NCBI GenBank assembly: GCA_038502055.1
Contig: JAXRKN010000030.1
Location: 682,001-746,000, forward strand
Length of the DNA: 64,000 nucleotides
Reading direction: 5' to 3'
Source of the DNA: Tanytarsus gracilentus
Taxonomy: Eukaryota > Arthropoda > Insecta > Diptera > Chironomidae
The position numbers were made by a program, and so were the translations under genes. Shown here one piece after another: positions 33,918 through 46,631 of the stretch. How positions within the stretch are numbered: the stretch's first letter is position 1; each line of letters opens with the position of its first letter. Below the pieces are notes generated by a model. It saw nothing but the letters and a program-made list of their open reading frames with translations, was not told the origin of the DNA and did no database searches.

Positions 33918-34814
33918 TTATTTTTTCTTCGCTTCATCAAGCACATTAAAAATTATGTGATAAACAGTATCGAACAAATCATTCCAAGCTTTTATGCCTT
34001 CATCATCGAGCTTACAAACACTCGCGACGACTTCAATAACAACTGAGCGAAGTTCAACGAAACTTTTCTTGGCGATTCCTCGGCGTTTGTGATATTTTGC
34101 GGTGTCTTTGACGATCGACGAGACTTTTTTCAAACCATCTTCAGTTCCGAGTAAGTCGATGGCGGCCGCAAAAACATTCCTGGAATTTTAAATTATAAAA
34201 ATTAAATTAATAAAATGACGTAATGTTTTTAAGTAATCATTTAATTAAGATTGCAAAATTAAAATTTTTTGAACACAAAAAATTAAATTAAATAAAATTA
34301 ATTGGTTTAGTTAATTTGATAAATTAATTGAGTTAAAAATTATAATAAATTTTTTTATAATTAAATAAAATTATTTTTTTAACTAAAATTTAATAAACAT
34401 GAAAAAAATTAAATAAAAATCTTTCAGCTAAATTTTATGTTCAATTTACATAATTTTATGAGCATGTAAACGAAATCCAGGAGTTCCTCTGAGTACAACC
34501 AAAGGTGTGTTTCGAAATGCCGCAAATTTCTGCTGATTATCGGGAAATCTTTCCAAGTAAGTGTAGAGAATTATTTCACCCGAATCCGCTGGCTTTAAAA
34601 TTTAGATTTTTAAATTTATTTAAAAACATTTTTTTAACTTTGAAAATATTTTGTAGATTTTAAAAATAAATTTAAGTCTTACTTTTGCATACGGAATCGC
34701 CCAACTTTCTTTAATAATCTCAATCTGTCTCTCACTCAAATTTTTCATCTCCGGCGTCGGAATTTCTTTACTTCCAACAATAATTGAAGAAAAATTCGCA
34801 ATTCTATTTCCCAT
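33918..34814 (-). CDS. globin B (glob1-type, MGN N-terminus)
   Basis: Exons 34814-34683, 34592-34450 and 34179-33918; 178 residues. Haem-pocket residues: 'KESWAIPYAK' (A-helix Trp), 'FAAFRNTPL' (CD1 Phe), 'FRLHAHKIM' (E7 His), 'KYHKRRGI' (F8 His). The start at 34814 gives 'MGNRIANFSSIIVG', an N-terminal extension of about 20 residues relative to fly glob1 beginning with Met-Gly-Asn, an N-myristoylation-like context, although residue 6 is Ala, not Ser/Thr. An upstream in-frame frame extends further without another ATG in good position. Introns are at the same places and phases (0 and 2) as in its neighbours. Confidence 0.88.
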
Positions 34815-35097
34815 TTTCAATCTTTTCACTTCTTTTTTGTTCAAATTCAATTCAACGACTAGTTCAGAGAAGACCATAAATAGTTCAAAGAAAAGGTGAA
34901 ATTTAATTAATCATCACAATTGCAATTAAACTTGTTGACAAATGTAATTAAATTGCTTTGATATCGATCTGAAAAGTTACTTAATAGATGTTGCGTGATG
35001 AACTAGTAAATTTTGAAGGGTTCTCAAATTTAAAGCTGAATAAATTTTTTTCGACAAAATTAAAGCTGAAAAATCGATAACAAGTTAATTAAACATT

Positions 35098-35235
35098 TGA
35101 TTAAGTTAATAAAAAAGTCAAGTGAAAGTCAAGTTGACTTTTTTCATTATTAAGTCTCAAGTCGTTTTAACGAAGTTCAAGTGAAAGTCAAGTCATTTTT
35201 AACCCTCAAGTCGTTTTAGCGATGGTCAAGTGATA
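35098..35235. repeat. short AAGTCAAGT-type repeats
   Basis: Several copies of 'CAAGTGAAAGTCAAGT' and 'CTCAAGTCGTTTTA' in direct order, with one inverted element 'AAGTTGACTT'. No coding sequence. They lie between globins B and C. Confidence 0.5.
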
Positions 35236-35330
35236 ATTTTTAAAAAATCATTTTTTAAATTAAATTAATTATTCTTCAATTAATTTTTAATTTCTTTATT
35301 CTCATCTTTATAATTTTCCTCTTTAATTTT

Positions 35331-35988
35331 TTAAGCAGCTTGCAATCTCTTGTCATCCAAAATGGTGAACAAAATGTGATACAGAGTGTCCAACAGATCA
35401 TTCCAAGCTTGCTTTCCCTCATCGTCAAGCTTGCACAACTCCGACAGAGTTTCCACGATTATCGCACGAATTTCCACGAACGCTTTCTTTGGAATGCCAC
35501 GACGTCGATGATTTTTGCCCATTTCGTCGAAAAGCTTGACAATTTCATCGGAGCCGCCCTGTTTGCCGAGACAATCGATGGCGACGCTGAAAATTCCCCT
35601 GGAAATTGAGAAAAATTAAAATGTGAACGAGTGAAAGTTAAAATTTACATAATTTTGTTGGCATGACTGCGAAATCCAGGAGTTCCTTTCAACATGATGA
35701 GCGGAGTGTTGCGGAAGGCTGCAAAGCGCTGTTGATTGTGAGGATAACGCTCGAGATAAGTGTAAAGTATTCGCTCGCCAGTGTCGATTGGCTGGATGAT
35801 AAAAAAAAGTTCACTTAAATCTCGATAAAATGAACTTTAATGTCACTAACCTTTGCATAGGGAATCTCCCATGATTTTCTAATCAACGCAACCTGTCTCT
35901 CGCTCAAAGTCTTGGCAGCTGGAATTGAGACATCTTCGCCATGCTTAAAAGCCATAATGCTGTGAATGTTCGTCACAATATTTCCCAT
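35331..35988 (-). CDS. globin C (glob1-type, predicted N-myristoylated)
   Basis: Exons 35988-35851, 35791-35649 and 35598-35331; 182 residues. Haem-pocket residues: 'RKSWEIPYAK', 'FAAFRNTPL', 'FRSHANKIM' (E7 His), 'KNHRRRGI' (F8 His). The N-terminus 'MGNIVTNIHS' has Gly2 and Thr6, the classic N-myristoyltransferase context, so this globin may be membrane-tethered, as proposed for vertebrate globin X. It has the longest N-terminal extension of the three. Less A+T-rich than globins A and B, it looks like the most constrained copy. An upstream TATA-like sequence and initiator are visible. Confidence 0.9.
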
Positions 35989-36024
35989 TTTTTTGCTCCT
36001 TTCTCATTCGAAGTTCAAACGATG

Positions 36025-36056
36025 ACTGAATTACGAAATTGCATGTCGATTTAATA
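36025..36056 (-). promoter_or_regulatory. core promoter of globin C
   Basis: On the minus strand TATTAA (36056-36051) is followed about 29 bases later by TCAGT (36029-36025), the spacing of a TATA-like box and insect initiator. The start codon follows 37 bases downstream. Confidence 0.5.
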
Positions 36057-36230
36057 ACGATGAAATTTTTTTTAACGATGTCTCAATCAACTTTATGAGT
36101 GATGAACTTTTTAGATGATAATCGATGAAGTAATTGAAAAGGTGGTTGGACATTAAAAAATATTATGGCGAATTTGACATTGAAGAAAGTTCTTTGGAAA
36201 TTTTTGAGAATATTTTATATTAAAATTGAT

Positions 36231-37550
36231 CTAAGGCATCGGATCGACTGTGAAAAGTTGAACCATCATCACGAAAAAATTTAAAATTTCTGAAAACATC
36301 TGGAAAAATATTTTAGTCAGATTTTTTTTACATTTATCAACATAAAATAAATAAAATCAAAAATAATTTTTTCTTACATCTGTGAGAGTTTCAATTTTCA
36401 GCTCAATCATTCCAAAAATTATAAATTTTGATTCTCTTGAATTTATAAGCAGTGAAACATGTTCAATGTCACAGCAAAAAAGTGATGACGATTTTTCATG
36501 CAAATCTTTGTTGAGTTTTTGAAGCTATAAGAAAAAAAATCAAAGTAGAATTTGGAAATTTTTGTGGATTTTTTAATTTTTATATTATTAAAATAAATTA
36601 TAAAAAAATTAAATCATACTAAAATTAAAATAATAAAATATTGGAGGGTTTTAAAAATTGACCCAAAAGACGTTAATTTTTTTTTAATTTATTTCAAATT
36701 TTTTTATAAATTTTTCTTATATTAAAATTAGATCTCAATTTACCTTTCTAATAAAATCTTCACATCGACTGCATAAAATCCAGTAAATAAAAAATGGTTC
36801 AAAGAAATGCAAAAAAGTTCCAAACTGATAAAATTGCGTTAAATGATTGAAAATTAATCTCATTAGAACCCAATATAAGCTAATAATTGCAAGAATAAAA
36901 TTATAAGTGAATGTTATAAAAATGTCGATCGAATATCTTTCAATTAATTTTCTTTTAACTAAGAAAATCTTCAAAATTTCTCTCCGAATGTTTCTTAAAT
37001 CTTTGTGAGATTTCATCATTAAAATTTTGAGTTTAATAAATTCGAGATTTTCAATCATAAGTTCAATGAAATAAACGAACATTAAATCATTGCATGAACA
37101 AATTAACTCAGGAAAAGCTGCTTGTAAACTTAATTGAATGTTGTTAATTTTCCGCGACCAAACAAATTTTAAAAATCGAATAATTAAAATGTAAAAAACT
37201 CTCAATAAAAATTTTCTTTCACAAGAATTTTCTTTCTGTGTAAAATTTAACTTTAAATCTTTAATAATTTCATGTTGAAGATTTTTTAGAAAATATGCGC
37301 GAAAAATTAGAAAATTTTGAGTGAAAAAAGGTAAAATGCTTTGGTAAACTCCTGTGACGTCATAAATTCCATGACCGCCAAACCATTTGTCAGCTATGAC
37401 CACATAAAATGACGCGTAAACGTTCACTAAATTAATTAATGTGAAAACTAATATAAAAGTGAAGTTGATTCTTTTTTGAGAATTAAAATTTAAACCCAGA
37501 AAATGAGTCAAATTTAAGAATAAGTTTTTGACTTTTGGGCTTTTAGTCAT
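36231..37550 (-). CDS. gustatory receptor family protein
   Basis: Exons 37550-36744, 36524-36378 and 36299-36231; 340 residues, start at 'MTKSPKVKNLFLNL'. The sequence is hydrophobic with about seven membrane segments ('FILVFTLINLVNVYASFYVV', 'IDIFITFTYNFILAIISLYW', 'FEPFFIYWILCSRCEDFI'). The C-terminal exons supply the GR signature region in degenerate form: 'FGMIELKIETLTDMFSEI' then 'FVMMVQLF', where typical GRs have TYxxxxxQF. The short last exons split at phase 0 just before and within this region are characteristic of insect GRs. Probable role: contact chemoreception; ligand unknown. It lies next to an ionotropic receptor on the same strand. Confidence 0.82.
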
Positions 37551-38067
37551 TGTGAGTTTTATGACCAACTGAATTTATTAGAACAATTTTAATTGTGAAT
37601 ATAAAAAATTTAGATTTGTCCACATTTGGACACAAAAAAACTTTCGTTAAAAATATCAAATTTCTCGTTAAATATTTTTGACTTTTTTTTGTTAAATATT
37701 TGTTCTTTCGTTAAATATTTTTTCGTTAAAATTTTTTCTTCATCGTTTTTCAGCAATTTAAAATTTAATCAAAATTCAAATTTTTAACGAAAGTTTTTTT
37801 AAGTGTCCAAATGTAGAATATTTTTCTATTCAATTAATCATCAGAATGTGTCAAGATGATCATCAATTATTGTCTAGTCGAAAGTAATTAATCATTTTTA
37901 AAAATCCGATGACCTTAAAAATTAGAATAAAATAATCGATAATTTTTAGCTCCACTATTTATTTATTTATTTAGATTACCCAAAACTGAATTACAAATTT
38001 AATTTTTAATTTTTTCACAGAATAATTAAAATTTTTACCTCAACCTTAAACACTCCATTCTCAAAAT
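37551..38067. other. spacer between chemoreceptor genes
   Basis: No exon. It contains an inverted-repeat element (37,619-37,816) and otherwise A+T-rich DNA including 'TTTATTTATTTATTTAG' near 37,960. Confidence 0.5.
37619..37816. repeat. MITE-like element with about 35-bp inverted ends
   Basis: The left end 'CACATTTGGACAC' plus 'AAAAAAACTTTCGTTAAAAAT' (37,621-37,654) is mirrored at 37,782-37,816 by 'TTTTTAACGAAAGTTTTTTT' plus 'AAGTGTCCAAATGTAG'. The interior has direct 'TCGTTAAATATTTTT' repeats. About 200 bp, non-coding. Confidence 0.6.
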
Positions 38068-40445
<2,378 letters not shown>

Positions 40446-40895
40446 TCTTAATTTGGGTCAAAACTTTCCACGTTCAATTTTTTACATTCCAGTCGAAAAT
40501 CGTAAATAAAATCAATAAATTGAAAGTGTTTATTTTTACTCTCTTTGTTTAAAAAATTATGAATTATTTTATCAGCAAACGCGAATCGAATAAAAATTGT
40601 CCTTATAAAAATAATTTTTTAGATTCGAATGCCGCAAAACTACATCTGCACAGTATTTTTCGATTTATAAAATTATCCACAAAAACAAAGCAAATTTTTT
40701 TGCACGCTTCAATTAACTTTTAAATAAGTTTTCGAAACAAAATGCAAATTAAGCAAAATCCGTTAGAAAAATACAACGTAAAATTTAAAAAAACGTAACG
40801 TAACGTAAACGTTTACGTTTTACGTACGTCATAAAAAGCCGAAAGTAAACAAAAATAAATCTAAATTTCGTTTTGAAGAATTAAATTCAATTAAA
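40446..40895. other. divergent promoter region between IR and MED29
   Basis: The start codons of the IR (minus) and MED29 (plus) are 450 bp apart, so both promoters lie here. An ACGT-rich palindromic cluster is at 40,793-40,830, 66 bp before the MED29 ATG. Confidence 0.55.
40793..40830. promoter_or_regulatory. ACGT palindrome cluster upstream of MED29
   Basis: Repeated ACGT cores with the perfect palindrome GTAAACGTTTAC at 40805-40816 and ACGTACGT near 40822-40829. Such clusters are typical binding sites for bZIP-like or other dimeric factors; the factor is unknown, and the cluster could instead be part of the dispersed ACGTTAC repeat family. Confidence 0.35.
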
Positions 40896-41551
40896 ATGAA
40901 TCAAGGAATGCAAGGAATTATTCAACAGCAGTCACCACAGCAGAACATGCCGCCGATGGTGCCGCAAATGATTCCGCCATCACAAAATGTAAGATAAAGT
41001 GATTTTTTCCGTTTTTATAATTTCACGATTTAATTTTTAGCCAAATTTACCGCCAGCAAATCAAGATAACATTAGCAAAGTTAAGAGCTTGCTTTTACCA
41101 CTGAGAGAGTCTTTAAAAGTGAGTTAATTAACAATAAATTTAACTTTTAATTAAATTTAATTTTTTTAGAACATTTTTCAATCAGCTGCTCAATTAATCA
41201 ATCAAGACTGCTCCGGAAGTGTGTAAGTCGACCCTTTAAAGTCCTTTAATTCAAAACTAAATTTGAAATTTCAGCAAGCAACAAGAATCCAGCGTGAGAT
41301 TCGACAAACATCTCGAAGAATTTTATTCAATCTGTGATCAGATCGAGCTTCATCTCGTGACAGCAAAAAAGTGCATCCAGCAAGCAAACGCCTCGCAAGT
41401 TTATCTTCCAGTTCCTGTTTTGCCACGCAATGAAAATATGGCACAGGAAAATGCTCTCACATACACACAATATTTAGAGCTGGTTAAGACTCAAATTACC
41501 TATGCGAAAGAAATTCACGACACACTGCTGATGGCCGCACAAAATATTTAG
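40896..41551 (+). CDS. ix: Mediator complex subunit 29 (intersex)
   Basis: Exons 40896-40988, 41041-41118, 41170-41222 and 41275-41551; 166 residues. Gln/Pro/Met-rich N-terminus ('MVPQMIPPSQN'); then the MED29 core: 'ISKVKSLLLPLRESL', 'NIFQSAAQLINQ', 'RFDKHLEEFYSICDQIELHL', 'YTQYLELVKTQITYAKEIHD', 'LLMAAQNI'. The spacing and sequence match fly intersex, a Mediator tail/middle component that also acts with DoublesexF in female development. Introns are 47-52 bp. The following gene starts about 520 bp downstream on the same strand. Confidence 0.93.
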
Positions 41552-41700
41552 GAGTTTGATGATAATTAAATTCATGATCTTAGTTCGTGAGTGATAATAA
41601 ATTTTTTAACGACTAAAAATTAAAATTTTTAACACTTTTTTAAATTTTTATCGATTAGGTATGGATGTAAAAATGAGTGATGATGACGTAATGCCATAAT

Positions 41701-41886
41701 TTAATTTTTTTTACTCAAAAACTTTTCAGATTAATTTTTCACGTCATTTAAATGATTCAAAATTCAAAAATTTTTTTTTATTTTTTTTTTATTTTTGGTT
41801 CTTTATTCCTCAGAAACATCTTCCCTTAATTTTTTTTACTCAAAAACTTTTCAGATTAATTTTTCACGTCATTTAAATGATTCAAA
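41701..41886. repeat. 61-bp perfect direct repeat
   Basis: Positions 41701-41761 and 41826-41886 are identical over 61 bases (both begin TTAATTTTTTTTACTCAAAA and end in AAATGATTCAAA), separated by 64 bp. A recent local duplication between MED29 and the transporter gene. Confidence 0.8.
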
Positions 41887-42073
41887 GCTCAAAATATATT
41901 TAATACTTTTTTAAAATTAAACGTAACGTATTTAATTTTTTTGAAATTTTCAGTTTTCTTTTCTAAAAGACAGATTTCAATATTAATTCAGATTTCACTG
42001 TCATTTGCGTGAAAATAAACAAAAAAATACGTGTAAATTTTGTTTTAATTTAATTCTTCTGCTTTAACTCATC

Positions 42074-44342
42074 ATGTCCAGCAATGATGTTCAGACGCTG
42101 GCGAATTCGATTATAGGCACTTCTATCCTCGCGATGCCATTTTGTTTTTCAAAAGTAAGTTAAAGACCAAAATTAAGCCGAAATTTTAATTAATTTTACT
42201 TTTTAGTGCGGCATAATTCTTTCGGTTGTTTTATTAGTTATCAGCACAACAATCACAAGAGCATGCTGCAATTATCTCATTAAAGCCAGCATTGTGACGA
42301 GAAGAAGAAATATGGAATTGCTGGGATTTTATATTTTTGGCAGTAGTGGAAAGGCTTTTGTTGAAATTTCTGTAATTGGTAAATAATTTGAATTTGCCTC
42401 TGTCCTCACCAATGTCCTTAATTAATTGTCTTAATATATTTTAGGTTTTCTTATGGGAACATGCGTCGCCTTTTTTGTCGTCATCGGTGACCTTTGTCCA
42501 ATATTGGTTTCAAAATATTTCAACATCCACAACTCGCCGAGCTTAAGACTATGGATGATAATCATTACAACCTTAGTGTGCATCATCCCGCTCTCATTTC
42601 AGCAGAGTATAAAATCCTTATCGTTCGTTTGCAAAGCATCGATTGCATTTTACATTTGCCTTACGCTCAAGACAATCCTGGAGTCTTTTACAACATTCCG
42701 AAACGATGATCATTGGACATCTAAAGTAGAATTGTGGAATTTGAATGGGGTGCTGCAATGCATTCCAATTTTCTCGATGGCTATGAGCTGTCAGATGCAG
42801 CTTTTCGAGGTGTATGAGAACATTTCGAGTTACGATCGGATACGTGGAAATATTTATCATGCGACATCGATTTGTCTCGTCGTTTACACAACAATCGGAT
42901 TCTTCGGCTACATCGCTTTCTATAATGAAAATCTATCCGGTAATATTCTGGTTAATTTTCGGCCATCATTCGCGAACGATATTATAACATTTGGATTTAT
43001 TTTATCGATCGCGTGCAGCTTTCCACTCGTCATATTCCCATGTCGAACTTCACTCAATTCATTACTTCACAAAAGTAAAGTTCATCATCATTCCGAAATT
43101 AATCCGTACGTGCCGGAATCGCGCTACAAACCTTTAACACTTTTCATCATTTTTATCACGATGATTATTGGAATTTTAATTCCGTCCGTTGAGGTTATAA
43201 TCGGTTTTGTTGGCAGCACGATTGGAATTTTAATTTGTGTGCTATTTCCAGCGACATGCTTCGTTAAGATTATGCAAAGAAATTCGAGTGAAAAAATTAT
43301 CGCTCAAATTATAATCGTCGTGGGATTCATTATCATGGTGCTTGGAACATATTCGAATCTTCTTGCGCTGGACACGGCAAAGAGTGGAAGTCACCTGCAG
43401 GAAAAAGTGCCCGAACTAAATATTCCGCCGCCAGCACCGATCGCCGTCGATTTACCTCAAAGTGTGATCGAGAAAAAAAACGAAAGCATTGGAAAAATAT
43501 CGGAAGATGGCATCAAGAAAGAGGAACAAGAAATGCAATCTGAATCGCCAAAAGAGGAGGAAATTAAGCAGAAAGATATTGAAATTAAAGAATTAAAAGA
43601 GTCGAAACAGAAACTCGAAAAGGAGGTGCTCGAAATTAAGCAGGAACTTGTGAAACAAAATAAAGAAACTCAACAATTGGTGCTGCAAAAGTTTGACGAA
43701 ATTGCTGATAAAATTCAATCGATCGACAAAGATAGTAAAGATGAAAATGCGAAGAAAAAAGAAATTCCAATAGAGGAGGTGAAAGAAGTTGTTCAGGAGC
43801 CAGCAATTAAAATTGATTCAATTAAATCAGAGACAATTGATAAAGTTGATCAAGTTAAGTCCAACATTGAAGAAAGCAAAGATTTAGTTGCAGATCAATT
43901 GGCAGAAAAATCTTCGCCGAGTCCTGTTGATAAATCTCCAAAATCATCAAACGAGTCAAACTCAAATAAATTGCCGAAATTAGAAAATTTGGCCGTTGAT
44001 CCACCGTCACTACCTCAAGTTGACACAATTAAACTAGAAGCTCCTCAAAAAAACTCAAATCAACCCCTCTCCGATCCAGTTGTTCAACACATCGTTCAAA
44101 AGTCCCAAGAACCACTTTCATATCAAGTTGGCGAGAAAATTATGGAGGAAAAGAAGAAAAATATAACCTCAATCAATAAGGATGAAAATCTCTCGAGTAA
44201 AGAAGATCCAAAGAATGAAATGCGGCGAAGGCGAGATGCTCTCGATGAGTTTATTTTACTTCAACAAGATCCTCTAAATGTACAAATGAAATCGGGGCTT
44301 TCGATAGGACGCGACTTGAAAAATGTCAATGATGAGAGTTAA
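42074..44342 (+). CDS. SLC38A10-type amino acid transporter with long charged tail
   Basis: Exons 42074-42154, 42207-42378 and 42445-44342; 716 residues. It starts like SLC38A10: 'TLANSIIGTSILAMPFCFSK', then 'RRRNMELLGFYIFGSSGKAF' and 'FLMGTCVAFFVVIGDLCPIL'. About ten or eleven membrane segments end near residue 395. The C-terminal 320 residues are hydrophilic and coiled-coil-prone ('LKESKQKLEKEVLEIKQELV'), ending in a conserved-looking patch 'RRRDALDEFILLQQ'; long cytosolic tails are characteristic of this member of the family. Known mammalian SLC38A10 transports Gln, Glu and Asp at the Golgi/ER; the same role here is inferred. AATAAA lies near 44,403. Confidence 0.92.
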
Positions 44343-44556
44343 GAATCGATTTAAATTTTAAATTCGAAACTTTGTTTAAATATGTGATAAAAATTATTGA
44401 TTTAATAAAACCAATTTCCACTATTAGTGTCGAGGATGAAATTAAAATTCTTTCTGAAATCTGTTCGATTTTAGTTTCTGGTAGATTTAAAACATATTAA
44501 TTATTTTTTTTAACATTTATTAAAAATTTTATCAAAATTAATTTTTTAATTATAAC

Positions 44557-44899
44557 AAGTGCTTTCGAAAATCCCGGGACTGAAAACCTGTAAACCCGGG
44601 ATCCCGGGGTTTTGAAAACGGGATTCATAAAGAAAAATATATAGGAAAACTTAAGAAATTTTGTAGAGAAAATATTTTATAGTATTTTGACCATAAGAAA
44701 AGTAATTTCGAGCATCTTTGAAGGAATTTTTTTAATTTCGATTGATTATTTTTTTTCGCAAAAATTTCTAAACTTTGAAATGAAATAAAAAAATTAATTG
44801 AAAATAAATTTTAAAAAATTTCCTTTTCAATCTTGCGGGATTCATTTTTTTTCGGTATCTCGGGATTTAAACTGTCCCGGGATCCCGTTCGAAGCCATT
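44557..44899. mobile_element. hAT-like non-autonomous inverted-repeat element
   Basis: Inverted ends share 'GCTTTCGAA' / 'GGCTTCGAA' and 'TCCCGGGAC', and the subterminal regions carry repeated GGGATCCCGGG-type palindromes that contrast with the A+T-rich surroundings. The flanks AATTATAAC (44548-44556) and AATCATAAC (44900-44908) match at 8 of 9 positions and could be an aged target-site duplication of hAT length. No transposase is present; about 343 bp. Confidence 0.55.
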
Positions 44900-44922
44900 A
44901 ATCATAACTAAACTAGTTTTTC

Positions 44923-46486
44923 TTAGTCAGAATCATCCTCATTATTGCCAAAGTTGTATATAGCTTTTATGTCAATTTCATGATTATCGAACTCATCGCT
45001 GTCCATAAAATCCTCGCCAACAACTTCGTCCAACATCCACAAATTCTTTTCAGTCACTGACAAAACATCAAATGATTTTTCACTCAACTTTACAAATCCA
45101 ATTTTATCATTAAAGTTTTTGGTAATTTCGATGAAAGAATTTTCACAAATTTCGAGTTTTGGTTTAATTTCAGATCCAGGTTTAAGGAATTTCTCACGGT
45201 CAATGACTTCAACAGTTTTCACATTCGAGCACAGTGAAACAATTGACATCGCATTAAATCCAAATTGACCATAAAAAGTTAATTTATGAATTTTTTCCAT
45301 TTTTGTGATCGGCAGGTCAATCGGTCCATTCTCTTCAACATGACTCAACTTCAGCTGCTTTAAATTTGGCAATTTTGCGATCATCAAGAGTATCAAAATT
45401 TCCTTCGACTTTGGCAAGTTGATGTCGAGAACTTCGAGTGAGTTGCAGCACGAAAAAAGATTTTTAAAATATAAAAATTCTTCTTTTTCTTGCGATTTGA
45501 TTCTGATTGTGAGATTCTTCAACGAGTTGATGGGTTTGAGCACTCTGATTCCTCCATGACGCTCACGACTGTCCAAAATTTTCACCAAATTCATCTCAAA
45601 GTAAATAAAATTCGAAATTTCATCGTCAAACTTCAAAACGTCGAGCGTCAAATTTTTGAGTGAGTTCTTTTGGGATTTGAGAAAGTTTTTAAAGTCAGAC
45701 GGAAGCGAATGAACTCCGACAATCTCCAAAGTCACGAGTCGACCTTTAAAGTTTGAAATTTTCCTCGTGTAAAATCTCGTTAGGATCAAATGTTTGAGAT
45801 TTTCACATTTCTTGATAAATTCCTCAAACGATTGCGCTTCACCTGAATACAAACGATCCTCAGTCGGTGAAATTGACACGAAATTTTTATAATTCATTAG
45901 ATGTAAAATTTTTAAGTTTTTAAGCGGCAAACAAGAAAGCCAACAAAACGTTGAAGTTTTCAAATATTTCAACTTTGGCATATCGAAACGTGTGGTTCCG
46001 GCAAAAACAGTGTAGTACAAACTTTCGCTCGACAATGTTTTGAGGTTATGAAAATCCTTCAGAATCATATTAAATAATGGCAATTGAGAATTTATTCCGA
46101 CATAGATTTTCTCAACTTTGTCGCAATCGATCCCTTTCACGAAATTTTGAACTCTCGTGGGATTTTCGTTAAACTCGTGAGGATAGTTGACCTGAGTCCA
46201 GTGACTGTAACTGACTGATTTCATGTTGAGATTGCAGTATGGAAGTTTTAAGCATTTTTCCATGTTCAATTCATGGGAGAAATCAATTTCAAGGTTAAGT
46301 TTGCGTCGGAGCGATGAAGTTGAGGTTATGAAATCTTTCCAGCTTAAGAAATAATTTTTTAAACTAATTTTCTGAGTAAATTTTTGATTTTCCTCACTTT
46401 TCACAAACTTTCGCTGCTTTCTCGAGATCTTTCGACTCCAAGAACTCAAAAATATCAATCCAAACTTCTTTCGTCGCTTTTTCCAT
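44923..46486 (-). CDS. F-box protein with LRR-like array
   Basis: Exon 1 46486-46398 and exon 2 46342-44923 (55-bp intron), 502 residues. The short first exon supplies an F-box ('KEVWIDIFEFLESKDLEKAA'), and splicing restores 'VCENWKDFITSTSSLRRKL', which lines up with 'VCQNWNSVIFSSTKLIEKL' of the paralogue at 60,114. An irregular LRR-type array follows ('LVTLEIVGVHSLPSDFKNFL', 'LKQLKLSHVEENGPIDLP') and an acidic tail ('DFMDSDEFDNHEIDI', 'NNEDDSD'). F-box proteins of this layout bring substrates to SCF ubiquitin ligases. Starting at a later in-frame Met would lose the F-box. Confidence 0.85.
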
Positions 46487-46631
46487 TTTTAAATCGTGAA
46501 ATTATTAAAATTTTTTGATTACGCGGCAGTGTTGAATTACAAAAAAAATAATTGTTGATAAAAATTTTTAATCTTTTCTGAAAGGGCTGAAAATTGTTTG
46601 AATTTTAACGGACTTTTTTAATCATTAAAAT

